From NCBI RefSeq assembly GCF_014524565.1, contig NZ_CP060139.1:1309501-1373500 (forward strand): a stretch of 64,000 nt of DNA. The letters run 5' to 3'. A program made the translations under genes and the position numbers. Below, in pieces: positions 16,810 to 25,978 of this stretch. The notes under the pieces are model-generated. The model had not been told where the DNA came from, made no database searches, and worked only from the letters and a program-made list of their open reading frames with translations. Numbering within the stretch: the stretch's first letter is position 1; each line of letters opens with the position of its first letter. Origin of the DNA: Croceimicrobium hydrocarbonivorans. Its GTDB lineage: Bacteria; Bacteroidota; Bacteroidia; Flavobacteriales; Schleiferiaceae.

Positions 16810-19233
16810 ATGTTGAAAGGGATCCTCAGAATATTTGCTTGGATAACAGGAATTTTCCTGCTCATCTTTGGATTAACATTTGCCCTACTCTATTTCCGTC
16901 AGGATCAAATCCGGGATTTGGTATTTGCCAGCCTCAATGAAAATCTGGAAACAGAAATTCAGGTAAAAGAGGCCGGTATTTCCCTACGCAAATTTCCCAA
17001 AGCCGCCATTCGCCTGCAAGCAGTTCATGCGGCTGGCAGTCGAGATTTGAGCGACACCCTCTTTTATGCCGAAGATCTCTTCGTAGAATTTCGGGTATGG
17101 GATATGTTCGATTCTGAGATTCCCATTAGCAGCATTAGCCTGGAGAATGGCCAATTAAATCTGGTTAAAAACGGAGCCCTCAACAACTGGTCTATCTTTA
17201 AGGAAGGTTCCGGCGACTCTCAGGCGGCAGTAAAACTAGAGTCGATCAAGCTCAAGAATATTCGCTACCGATATCAAGATGAAGAGTCATCTTTAAAAGG
17301 ATTTATTAGCGATCTATTAGCCGCTGGTCGGTTTGGCGGATCGGACTGGAATCTAGATTTACAAATACAGTCGCAGGCCGAAAGCTTCAAATCCGGCAAG
17401 GAGCATTATTTGCAAAATCCGATCATCGTAGATGGCGCCTTCAGCCTTAAAGGCGGAGAAGAATTGGAATTAGTTGCCAGTCAATTACAATTGGCCACCA
17501 TCGAAAATCTAAAGGCCTCCTTAAAAACCGGCCAAGCTTCTGTGTTTAGCCTAGAACATCAAGAGCTAGATCTCCAGCAAATCAAAAATATCTACGCCAT
17601 CCTTAATATGGAGTGGCCGGAAAATCTGGACCTGGACGGCAAAGCCGCTTTAAAGGCCCAATTCATCATCCGTGAAAATACCGATTTACGTACTGAGGTT
17701 TTTGCCCAGTTAAAAGGTCTCAATATCGAAAGTGGCGATTTTCAATTTGCAGATTTAGAAGCCCAATTGGAGTACTACCGACAAGGGGCTTTCGATCGCT
17801 TGGAAATCCGAGAATTAAAAAGCCTCTCAGAACAAGTGCAAATTAGAGGCACCATTCGCCAAATCTTAAAACCTCAGCTTAAGCTGAATATTAGTATAGA
17901 TGAGGATCAGGATTTTTGGGCCAAGCTATTGCCGGAAGACTGGCAAATGAAATCCGGGCATTGCAAGGTGGATCTGAATATTGATGGCAGCTTCCCCGAC
18001 TGGAATTCCTTAGGAGGCATCGCCCTGGCTAATGCCAAAATCGACGGCAATATCGACTGGGAAAAACTGGAAATGGAGATTGGCGATAACTTTGCCTTCG
18101 AATCGAAATTAGGCAGAAGTAGCTTCCTGAAACAAAATCTGCAGATCGACACCCTGCTTATAAAGCACGGAGATAGCGACCTCAGCTTAAAAGGACGTCT
18201 AATTCATCCCCTCCGTTTTATAAGCGACAGCCTCACCACCCTGGGTGCAGAAGCTTTAATTGTATCCCAACATTTTAACTTACAAGATTTCCTTTCGGAG
18301 GGCAGTAGCTCGGAAGACGACAGCCTAAGTTTAGATTGGAAAAAACGCTTGGACCTCCGTACTCGGGTTCATCTGCATGAATTCAAGTTCCGAAACTTCG
18401 ATGCCAAAGAATTAAAAGGTCAGGTATATATCAACCGTCGGGCCATTAGCGGTGAAGGGATTTCGCTCTTGGCGGATGAAGGTCGCTACCAAGGAAAATT
18501 TGTACTGCGCACCCCGGAAGATTCCAGCTTCCATTTCCAAGCCGAATTAAAAGCAACTAATGTATTAGTAGCCTCGGTATTTAAAAGCTTCGACAATTTC
18601 AGTCAGGAGACCATTACCGCCGACAATCTGGAAGGCCGCCTAAGCCTGGAGGCCAAAATTGAAGCACCAATTAGCCCAGATTTACAACTAGACCCCAATG
18701 GGCTGGAAGTGCTTAGTGAGATGCAAATTGATCAAGGACATCTCCGAAATTATGAGCCCCTGCAAGCGCTCTCTCGTTTTGCGGAAGTAGATGAGCTGAA
18801 AGACGTAAGCTTTAATACCCTTAAGAATACCATCACCATCGCCAATGGGGAGATTCGGATTCCGGATATGGCTATTGCCAGCAATGTTTTGAATTTGAAC
18901 TTAAGTGGCACCCATAATTTCGAGAATGAAATTGAGTACATCATTACCATGCGATTGGGCGATGTGCTTTTTGCGAAGCGCGATAAGACTTCTGGAAACA
19001 AAGAATTTGAAGAGCATTTATCCGTTTCTAAGCGCGATGACGATCACCGAATTCCCATTCGCATTAGCGGCACGGTAGACGATCCTCAAATCGGAATTGA
19101 CGGCGAAGCCATGGGCAGCTCAGTAAAGGAAAGCTTGAGGAAACAAGGTGAGGAGATCAAAGGGCTCTTCAAGAAAAAAGAAGAGAAAAAGGAGAAGGAC
19201 ACCGGCCTTAAGTTTGAATGGGATGAAGGTTAA
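16810..19233 (+). CDS. AsmA-like protein
   Basis: 807 aa with one N-terminal transmembrane helix (about residues 5-28) and a long periplasmic beta-rich domain, typical of the AsmA/YhdP group (bridge-like lipid-transfer proteins). The region around residues 560-760 (EGRLSLEAKIEAP; IPIRISGTVDDPQIGID) resembles the AsmA C-terminal domain. It ends in a Lys/Glu-rich tail. The likely role is phospholipid transport or outer-membrane homeostasis; this is family inference. Two weak elements lie at its borders: a palindrome AAAGATGCATCTTT (16769-16782) and a small 5-bp hairpin after the stop. Confidence 0.82.
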   Translation: MLKGILRIFAWITGIFLLIFGLTFALLYFRQDQIRDLVFASLNENLETEIQVKEAGISLRKFPKAAIRLQAVHAAGSRDLSDTLFYAEDLFVEFRVWDMFDSEIPISSISLENGQLNLVKNGALNNWSIFKEGSGDSQAAVKLESIKLKNIRYRYQDEESSLKGFISDLLAAGRFGGSDWNLDLQIQSQAESFKSGKEHYLQNPIIVDGAFSLKGGEELELVASQLQLATIENLKASLKTGQASVFSLEHQELDLQQIKNIYAILNMEWPENLDLDGKAALKAQFIIRENTDLRTEVFAQLKGLNIESGDFQFADLEAQLEYYRQGAFDRLEIRELKSLSEQVQIRGTIRQILKPQLKLNISIDEDQDFWAKLLPEDWQMKSGHCKVDLNIDGSFPDWNSLGGIALANAKIDGNIDWEKLEMEIGDNFAFESKLGRSSFLKQNLQIDTLLIKHGDSDLSLKGRLIHPLRFISDSLTTLGAEALIVSQHFNLQDFLSEGSSSEDDSLSLDWKKRLDLRTRVHLHEFKFRNFDAKELKGQVYINRRAISGEGISLLADEGRYQGKFVLRTPEDSSFHFQAELKATNVLVASVFKSFDNFSQETITADNLEGRLSLEAKIEAPISPDLQLDPNGLEVLSEMQIDQGHLRNYEPLQALSRFAEVDELKDVSFNTLKNTITIANGEIRIPDMAIASNVLNLNLSGTHNFENEIEYIITMRLGDVLFAKRDKTSGNKEFEEHLSVSKRDDDHRIPIRISGTVDDPQIGIDGEAMGSSVKESLRKQGEEIKGLFKKKEEKKEKDTGLKFEWDEG

Positions 19234-19319
19234 ATCCCTAAATCGAGGGAAATTTGTCTTTCCTTGTGATGCCCTACAATTCTATATTATGAATCTGTAA
19301 ACAAAAGCCTAAACCTGAA

Positions 19320-20039
19320 ATGTCCTTAAAACCCTTAGCCTACCTGACATTCATAAGTATCTGCCTCTCCAATCCCTTATGGAGTCAGAATAGCTTTAAA
19401 GAGGTGAAAATTAGTTTTGCGAACCTCGTAAAATACCCGCTAGAATCGAGTATAGATCTGTCTCAAAACCAGAACAATCAAATTCCCCTTTTCAATACCA
19501 ATCTTAGCTGGGGTCTTTACAAAAAGGGAAATTCTCGTTTCCCTCTTTACCATGGTTTTAGCCTAGGCAGTCAATTTAGAAGCTATCAAAAGCCAAGCTA
19601 TGCCTTTACCCAATTCGACTATCTAGCCTATAATTATGGGTTTGTATCCACTACTCCAACCCATACCAGCATCCTTACAGATACAAAACAGCTGAAGCTC
19701 GATTTGGCCTATGGATTGAGATATGGAACTAACCTACCCTTTAGACCCGGGCTTCGCAGCAAGCTTAATTTTGGCCTCGACTTTCACTTAGCTACACCCA
19801 TATACATCAGGCAGGAATTTGCTCACATTAGTGGTGAAAAATTTGAGCAGCAGCTTAAGGACGCTCTTTACAGTAACTATATAGATTTAAAACTCGAAGC
19901 CAGCCTAAGGTGGCACTTTAAGCTAAATGAACAAAACTACTTGGGCCTTCTCATTAGCACTACAGGACTCTTATCAAACTTGAATCAAAGTAACTATCTC
20001 GGCTATATTTCTGCCGGTATAAGTTATATCTATCTCTAA
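19320..20039 (+). CDS. Secreted protein, probably outer-membrane barrel
   Basis: 239 aa with a signal peptide (cleavage near SNPLWSQ) and many short aromatic/Gly strands (TNLSWGLYKKG, GFSLGSQFRSY, LDLAYGLRYG, KLEASLRWHF), ending SAGISYIYL, a barrel-like C-terminus. No family recognised. It lies alone between the AsmA-like gene and the secretome cluster; the gap on each side is non-coding. Confidence 0.65.
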   Translation: MSLKPLAYLTFISICLSNPLWSQNSFKEVKISFANLVKYPLESSIDLSQNQNNQIPLFNTNLSWGLYKKGNSRFPLYHGFSLGSQFRSYQKPSYAFTQFDYLAYNYGFVSTTPTHTSILTDTKQLKLDLAYGLRYGTNLPFRPGLRSKLNFGLDFHLATPIYIRQEFAHISGEKFEQQLKDALYSNYIDLKLEASLRWHFKLNEQNYLGLLISTTGLLSNLNQSNYLGYISAGISYIYL

Positions 20040-20219
20040 GCGAGAGATCTCGATAGGCCTCTAATCAGTCACAACAAGCTACATACCAGCCGATTAAACC
20101 CCATGTCCCTGCTCTCAGAAAAGGCCAAAATGGAGGATATCAATCCCATCCGCACAAGGTAAGATTCCCTTAACATTCGCAACAATAGCTTTTGTAACTT
20201 CGCGCCCCAATCGGTAGGT
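20040..20219. other. Intergenic region before the secretome cluster
   Basis: 180 nt with no supported gene. A 19-codon open frame (20103-20162, MSLLSEKAKMEDINPIRTR) is present but has no promoter or family support. A weak -7-like box TAACTTCG (20195-20202) precedes the nuclease gene. Confidence 0.4.
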
Positions 20220-21518
20220 ATGTTTAGAAGCTATATCGGTCTCATTCTTTGCAGTTTAGCTCTGCAGGCCCAGGCCCAAACAGAAACTATAAAAGTGGTT
20301 TCGTACAATTTAATGTATTACAAAACGGGTTCAGCACCCTGTAACCACAGTCGTACCGCCGCTCAGCGAGATGCTGATTTACAAACCATCGTTTCTTACC
20401 TCGCCCCTGATGTTATGGTGGTGAATGAACTGGGTAATAATCCGGTGAATCCCCTCGTAATGCTAAGCGACATTTTTAATGTGAATGGCATTAGTCATTA
20501 CGATCGTGCCGGCAGCAGCAATAACAGCTCCAGTGGCTTAGTAAACATGCTCTTCTATAATAAGGAGAAGTTAGTTTTAGCCTCACAGAGCTCTATCAAT
20601 CTCGATATCAATCAAAGTCCACTGGTTCGGGTAATAGACTTCTACCGTCTCTATGTTAAAGATGCGGGTTTAGGCTCCGCAGGCGTAGATACCGTTTTCT
20701 TCACTATTGGTGTAGCCCACTTAAAAGCTGGAAACAGCGGTGCAGATGCCGCTGAGCGTGCACGTGCTACCGCCGCGGTAATGGACTATATCGATCAGAA
20801 TGTAGCCGACGATAATGTGCTTTTTGCCGGCGACCTTAATGTATACAGTGCTAACCAAGCTGCCTTTCAAAATCTCATTAATTACAGTGGCAATCCCGCC
20901 ATCAGCTTTAATGATCCCGAAAATCAATTAGGTAGCTGGAACAACAACAGCAATTTTGCCGCCTATCATACCCAAAGTACTCATGCCAGCAGCAGTGGCT
21001 GTTTTAGTGGTGGAGGTATGGATGACCGTTTTGACTTCATCCTTATTTCGGATGCTATCGAAAATAACAGCGATGGCTTAGATTTTATCGACTACCGCGC
21101 GGTGGGTCAAGATGGAAGCAGCTGCTGCGGTGGAAGCTTAAGCACCACTAATAATGTATCGGTTAATAGTTCGGTAGCCTCGGCCTTATACAATTTCAGT
21201 GATCACTTACCGGTGGAACTGGAATTGGAAGCCACCGTTTCCGGCATCGGCTTAAGCCCAATTGAGAAGGCCCGTAAAGCCTGGACCCTCTCCAATCCTA
21301 TTGAAAATCAATTAGTGATTAACTTTAGTGGCCTGATGGCTAAAAAGCCGGTTCAGGTAAAAGTTTTGAGCATTAACGGACAAATGATCGGCCACTGGAA
21401 TAGTGAAGCGCAAGCCCGCTTAAGCATCGATTGCAGTGCTTGGCAGAATGGTATTTATTTAATCCAGGTTTCAGATGGCGCTGAGATTCTGGAAACCCGC
21501 AAAGTGATTAAACGATGA
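20220..21518 (+). CDS. Secreted endonuclease/exonuclease/phosphatase-family enzyme with T9SS type A sorting domain
   Basis: 432 aa. Signal peptide (cleavage after QAQAQ), then an EEP catalytic domain with its usual motifs: SYNLMYY, the metal-binding Glu in VVNELGNN, His in VAHLKAG, FAGDLNVYS, DDRFDFILI and the C-terminal NFSDHLPVEL. The last roughly 85 residues form a T9SS type A domain (VLSINGQMIG, GIYLIQVSDG). It likely hydrolyses phosphodiesters or phosphates (extracellular nucleic acid, phospholipid or sugar-phosphate) at the cell surface; the substrate is not determined. It is the first gene of the cluster and overlaps the next by ATGA. Confidence 0.9.
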   Translation: MFRSYIGLILCSLALQAQAQTETIKVVSYNLMYYKTGSAPCNHSRTAAQRDADLQTIVSYLAPDVMVVNELGNNPVNPLVMLSDIFNVNGISHYDRAGSSNNSSSGLVNMLFYNKEKLVLASQSSINLDINQSPLVRVIDFYRLYVKDAGLGSAGVDTVFFTIGVAHLKAGNSGADAAERARATAAVMDYIDQNVADDNVLFAGDLNVYSANQAAFQNLINYSGNPAISFNDPENQLGSWNNNSNFAAYHTQSTHASSSGCFSGGGMDDRFDFILISDAIENNSDGLDFIDYRAVGQDGSSCCGGSLSTTNNVSVNSSVASALYNFSDHLPVELELEATVSGIGLSPIEKARKAWTLSNPIENQLVINFSGLMAKKPVQVKVLSINGQMIGHWNSEAQARLSIDCSAWQNGIYLIQVSDGAEILETRKVIKR

Positions 21519-23692
21519 AGCAGATTCTTCGTATCGGAACTCTATTCAGTCTGATTTTTTCAGGCTACAGCCTGATGGCCCAGAGCTATCAGGAGAAAAC
21601 CACCAATGCCAGTAATGTGCGTTTAAACGTAACCAACCTGGGCACCTTCGGAAATGCCTTCCGCGGGTATCGCGATGGTACCGGAAATCCCAGTGCAGAA
21701 TATCCAGCTGGTTCCGGTGTAGAGCACCTTTTTGAAGGTGGTATCTGGATTGGTGGTAAAGAAAATGGCGGTCAGATCGTAGTATCTACTTCCGCTTATG
21801 ATGCCCCACAAGGCTATGCTCCTGGTCGTGGTGGATTCGAATTTCACGTAGACACATCTATTACCGGGAATGCCCGAAACTTGCAAGAACGCAGTAGCTT
21901 GTTTGACAGTCGCTATTTCGATCCTTTCGCCATTTCTCATCAGGATTATGTAGCCACCTTCAGTGATAAAAGCATTGTGGTGCCCGGAACTCAAATTCCC
22001 ATTAACGACCATACCCGCCCAATGGGGGTGCGTGTGGAAATGGAAACCTATAACTGGAATTACAATTTCACCGACTTTATGGTGATCGTAAACCTGCGTT
22101 TCTATAATGAGGGGCAAAACACCTACGATGATGTATACACCGCCCTTTGGAATAATACCGTAGTACGAAATGTAAACATCACTCCTGCCGGTGCCGGTGG
22201 ATCGGCATTTTACAATCGCGGTGGTAATGGATTTATGGACAGTCTGCACCTGGCTTATTGCTTTGATGCCGATGGAGATCCAGGATTTACCGAAAGTTAT
22301 GTTGGTCAGAAATTTTTGGGTGCTACGGATAAAGAAGGTTTCCACCACCCAGACCTCGACTCCAATTACAATCCTATTAATGGAGCTTGGGAATTGGATC
22401 AGTTCCTGGTAAACTACAATGCTTGGGCCTTCAATGACTTTAGCGCGGATTTCGCCTTCCCAACTACGGAGAACGATCGCTACCAAAAAATGACCCAAGG
22501 CTTAAACCAAAGTCCATGCTGGGATAATCCCAATGATCCTGGCTGTAATGGTCGGAATTTCCAGGCCGAATTAAATGCTTCGGGTAACCGTTCAGATTTA
22601 TTAGCAGCGGGTCCCTTTAGCAGCTTTGCTCCCGGCGATGTTATTGAAGTTTCCTTCGCTTATGTATTCGCTAAGAAAAACGAGGATGGCAATCCCAATA
22701 CCGACAATAATGAGGTGCAGCGCGCCAACTTAATCACCAATGCCGGTTGGGCTCAACAAGCCTTTAATGGTGAAGATCAAAACTTTAATGGCCTCTTGGA
22801 TCCAGGTGAAGACAATGATGGTGATGGTGAAATCACGCGTTTCATTTTACCCTCTCCTCCCAATATCCCTTATACCCGGGTAGAACCAGGCGACGGTCAA
22901 ATTGAAATTTACTGGTCTGATAATGCCGAGCGCAGCATCGATCCAATTTCCAATCGCGAAGATTTTGAAGGCTATCGCTTATACCTCTCCAAATTAGGAT
23001 TTGACGTTACCGGAGTTCAAGATTTAGCGCGCGACTTCAGTTTAATCGCCCAATACGATAAAGCTGGAAACAACCTCTTTAACGAAACGGGCTTTGGCAG
23101 CATCAAGCTTGCTCAACCTTATTATTTTGAAGACGATACCATTGCTTATCACTATCGCTATGTGATTGACAATATTCCCAATGGCTGGCAATATGCCACG
23201 GCAGTAACTGCTTTTGATGAAGGGAACCCGGAAGGGAATCTCGAATCCTTGGAGAGCTCTTTCCTGGCCAATAATAATCGGGCTTTCGCCGGAACCGGTC
23301 CTAATGAAGATATGGGAGCCGATGCACCCTTCGTATATCCTAACCCTTATTACTATGGCGCCGCCTGGGAAGGCAAATCCAACTTCCAGGAAGAAAGCCG
23401 CAAGATCATATTTGCCAATTTACCGGCACGCTGTGTAATCCGCATTTACACTGCTGGGGGTGACTTTATTGACGAGATCCGTCATGATGAAAATTACGAT
23501 GGTAGCGATACTCGCTGGTTCCGCACTTTCGGTGCTGAAGATGCTGGTGAAAACCGTTTTAGCGGCGGTGAGCATGCTTGGGATTTACTGTCCATCGAAA
23601 GCCAAATTATTAGTCGAGGCCTCTATATGTTCTCGGTTGAAGATTTAAACAGTGGTGAAAAGTTCACCGGAAAATTTGTGATAATTAAGTAA
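21515..23692 (+). CDS. Large secreted protein with Ca-binding-like Asp-rich loop
   Basis: 725 aa with a signal peptide (cleavage after LMAQS). No catalytic family recognised. An Asp/Asn-rich stretch near residues 424-440 (DQNFNGLLDPGEDNDGDGE) looks like a thrombospondin-3/EF-type calcium loop and is followed by a fibronectin-III-like part (YTRVEPGDGQIEIYW). The C-terminus (RGLYMFSVEDLNSG...KFVIIK) resembles a FlgD/T9SS-type sorting fold but lacks the clean YPNP motif. It overlaps the upstream nuclease gene by 4 bp. Confidence 0.7.
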   Translation: MKQILRIGTLFSLIFSGYSLMAQSYQEKTTNASNVRLNVTNLGTFGNAFRGYRDGTGNPSAEYPAGSGVEHLFEGGIWIGGKENGGQIVVSTSAYDAPQGYAPGRGGFEFHVDTSITGNARNLQERSSLFDSRYFDPFAISHQDYVATFSDKSIVVPGTQIPINDHTRPMGVRVEMETYNWNYNFTDFMVIVNLRFYNEGQNTYDDVYTALWNNTVVRNVNITPAGAGGSAFYNRGGNGFMDSLHLAYCFDADGDPGFTESYVGQKFLGATDKEGFHHPDLDSNYNPINGAWELDQFLVNYNAWAFNDFSADFAFPTTENDRYQKMTQGLNQSPCWDNPNDPGCNGRNFQAELNASGNRSDLLAAGPFSSFAPGDVIEVSFAYVFAKKNEDGNPNTDNNEVQRANLITNAGWAQQAFNGEDQNFNGLLDPGEDNDGDGEITRFILPSPPNIPYTRVEPGDGQIEIYWSDNAERSIDPISNREDFEGYRLYLSKLGFDVTGVQDLARDFSLIAQYDKAGNNLFNETGFGSIKLAQPYYFEDDTIAYHYRYVIDNIPNGWQYATAVTAFDEGNPEGNLESLESSFLANNNRAFAGTGPNEDMGADAPFVYPNPYYYGAAWEGKSNFQEESRKIIFANLPARCVIRIYTAGGDFIDEIRHDENYDGSDTRWFRTFGAEDAGENRFSGGEHAWDLLSIESQIISRGLYMFSVEDLNSGEKFTGKFVIIK

Positions 23693-23706
23693 ACAATGTA
23701 GTAGTG

Positions 23707-25926
23707 ATGAGAAAATTACTTCCTCTCTTCTTAGGTCTATTTATGACCAGCCTTTTAAGTGCCCAGACCTACCCTCTGGTTACTATTCAGCAAATTAACC
23801 AGGTAATCGACCTGGCTGCTTGTAACGATTCTTCCGTTTATTTGGGAGATACCGTTCGCTTCCGTGCGCATGTTGTTACTGATGGTGGACTTTCTGAAGT
23901 TGCTTCCAGCTCAGTACAAGGTGGTAACCGTCCTTTCATTTACATGATCGATACCGCCATGGGTGGTGTTGTAGATTCATTAGGTGGAATCGAAGTGATG
24001 GGTGTTTACACTGATGGTAGTGGTAACCTGCAGCCAATCCCAGGATTTACTGCCTTATTCCAAGGTGATAAAGTAGAAGTAACCGCGGTTGTTGAGCAAT
24101 ACGAAAACAACACCCAGTTAACTACTTTAGATGTAAACTCAGTAACCTTACTTACTTCTGGCGATTTACCCAGCTCGGCTTTCGTTCCTAAGACCCTTCC
24201 TTTAGGTGACTTAAACGATGCCCAACGTGTAAACAATGTACAGAGCGGTGAGTACTGGCAAAACAGCTTCGTTGAATTGCAAAACGTAACTGTAGTACAG
24301 GTAATTCCTTTCAGTGGAAACCGTGTAAGCTTCAACGTAGCCGATGCTGCTGGTAATGTGATCAACGTTTCTGACCGCTTCCTAGCTCAGAAAACTCCTT
24401 CTTTCAGCACCGTAAACCCTAACTCTCCTTCTAACGGAACCGGTTCTTTCGTAGCTCCTTCCGTAGGTACTTTCTACTCTTCTTTAAAAGGTATTGTTCG
24501 TCACTCAGGTAACGGATGTACCGGTGGTACTGGTCGTGGTTATGAAATCAACCCATTCGACTCTACCCACTATGAAGTAGGTGCCAGCGCTCCTGCTATT
24601 GCCAATGTATTCCACTTCCCTGTAATCCCTACTAGCAGCGATTCAGTATTAATCAGTGCCGACATTTCTGACGCTGATGGTACCATCGATACTGTACAAT
24701 TATTCTGGAGTGCTAATGGTTCTATGCCTACCGGTTCTTTCAACGCTGTGAACATGAACTTGGCTAGTGGAACTACTTATGAGTACTATGTTCCTGCTCA
24801 AGCTAACAACACTTTGGTACGCTATTATATTCGTGCAGTAGACAACGACGGTTCTGCGGTAATTTTCCCTGCTAGCCCTGCTGCCCAAGCTAATCCTAAC
24901 TTCAACCACTATGTGGTTCGCGATAATGGTTTACGCATTTTCGATCTTCAGTTTAGTGGAAACGGAACTGGTTCTAGCGTATTCGAAGGTCAAACTGTAA
25001 CTGTACGTGGTTTCATCACCTCAGCTCGTAAAGATTGTGACTTAGAGTATGTGTACTTACAAGATCCTAATGATACTATCTACGCTGGTATTGCTTTAAT
25101 TCCTAACCAGGACTTAGACAATGTTTATCGCGATCAGGAAATTCAAGTAACTGGTACCATCCAGGAAACTTACGGTGTTACTTACCTGAACGTAGACAAC
25201 TACGTAGGTTTGAACAATAGCCAAACCATTATGCCTATCGCTATCGATCCTTCAGATCCTAACCTGGACATGGAGATGTACGAAGGTATGTTGGTATCTT
25301 ACCAAAACCCTAATGGTGGTAAAATCTACATTACCAATGCTAATGCTGGATTTGCTGAGTACACTGTAGCAACCGATCCTACTTTCGGAAGCAGCCAGTC
25401 TTCTCGCGTAATTGCCGGTCGTCAGAGCGGTACCAGTGCTAACTCTAGCCTTTATGTTTCTTTAATTGCTGACTCTAACTATGTAAGCAATGATGGAACT
25501 CTTCAGGTACCTGCCGTTATCACCAACACCAGCATGGATATGGATGCTATGCACGGTATCCTTTGGTACAGCTTCGGTAACTACAAATTGATGCCTCGTA
25601 ACAACTTCGACATTGTGAACTTGAGCACTCCATTAGATACCAATGGATGTAATGTTCCTACCAATGTGAGCATCGAAGAAGTAGCAACTGCTGAAGTGGC
25701 CATCTACCCTAACCCAGCCCGCAGCCTCTTCAATATTGAGAGCGCGAATGGAACTATTGAATTCCGTTTAATGGACCTCAATGGTCGTGTGATCTTAAGC
25801 AGCAGCGATGCCGCTACCCAGCACGAAGTAAATGTGGCTAATTTAGTGAACGGTGTTTACGTATTAAACACTATCGAAACTAAAACCGGAGCTTCTAACA
25901 GCTTTAAAGTTGTTGTAGCCCACTAA
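23707..25926 (+). CDS. Secreted T9SS type A protein with DUF5689/OB-like domain
   Basis: 739 aa from ATG 23707 (GTG 3 nt earlier also possible). Signal peptide MRKLLPLFLGLFMTSLLSAQ. The middle carries OB-like segments (VTVRGFITSARKDCDLEYVYLQ) reminiscent of DUF5689, and the C-terminus is a T9SS type A domain (VAIYPNPARSLFNIE...NGVYVLNTIET). Codon use is strikingly uniform (GGT, GTA/GTT, AAC, TTC, GCT, TCT) compared with its neighbours, suggesting very high expression. A strong terminator follows directly. Function unknown; a major surface or secreted protein is the inference. Confidence 0.8.
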   Translation: MRKLLPLFLGLFMTSLLSAQTYPLVTIQQINQVIDLAACNDSSVYLGDTVRFRAHVVTDGGLSEVASSSVQGGNRPFIYMIDTAMGGVVDSLGGIEVMGVYTDGSGNLQPIPGFTALFQGDKVEVTAVVEQYENNTQLTTLDVNSVTLLTSGDLPSSAFVPKTLPLGDLNDAQRVNNVQSGEYWQNSFVELQNVTVVQVIPFSGNRVSFNVADAAGNVINVSDRFLAQKTPSFSTVNPNSPSNGTGSFVAPSVGTFYSSLKGIVRHSGNGCTGGTGRGYEINPFDSTHYEVGASAPAIANVFHFPVIPTSSDSVLISADISDADGTIDTVQLFWSANGSMPTGSFNAVNMNLASGTTYEYYVPAQANNTLVRYYIRAVDNDGSAVIFPASPAAQANPNFNHYVVRDNGLRIFDLQFSGNGTGSSVFEGQTVTVRGFITSARKDCDLEYVYLQDPNDTIYAGIALIPNQDLDNVYRDQEIQVTGTIQETYGVTYLNVDNYVGLNNSQTIMPIAIDPSDPNLDMEMYEGMLVSYQNPNGGKIYITNANAGFAEYTVATDPTFGSSQSSRVIAGRQSGTSANSSLYVSLIADSNYVSNDGTLQVPAVITNTSMDMDAMHGILWYSFGNYKLMPRNNFDIVNLSTPLDTNGCNVPTNVSIEEVATAEVAIYPNPARSLFNIESANGTIEFRLMDLNGRVILSSSDAATQHEVNVANLVNGVYVLNTIETKTGASNSFKVVVAH

Positions 25927-25934
25927 TAATTTCA

Positions 25935-25965
25935 GGGAAGCCTTCTCCGGGAGGCTTCCCTTTTT
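25935..25965 (+). terminator. Intrinsic terminator inside the secretome cluster
   Basis: A 9-bp perfect stem GGGAAGCCT/AGGCTTCCC with an 8-nt loop, followed by TTTTT. It lies 8 nt after the stop of the 739-aa secreted protein and 13 nt before the next start codon. Confidence 0.9.
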
Positions 25966-25978
25966 AATTTTCATTCCT

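Noticed and set aside
19235-19250. Small hairpin TCCCT/AGGGA after the AsmA-like gene
   Set aside because: 5-bp stem with a poor T-tract; likely chance.
21623-22498. Long open frame on the minus strand (291 codons) opposite the 725-aa secreted protein gene
   Set aside because: No signal peptide or recognisable motif, low-complexity Ile/Val/Gly content typical of an antisense shadow, and the plus-strand gene is well supported by overlaps and export signals.
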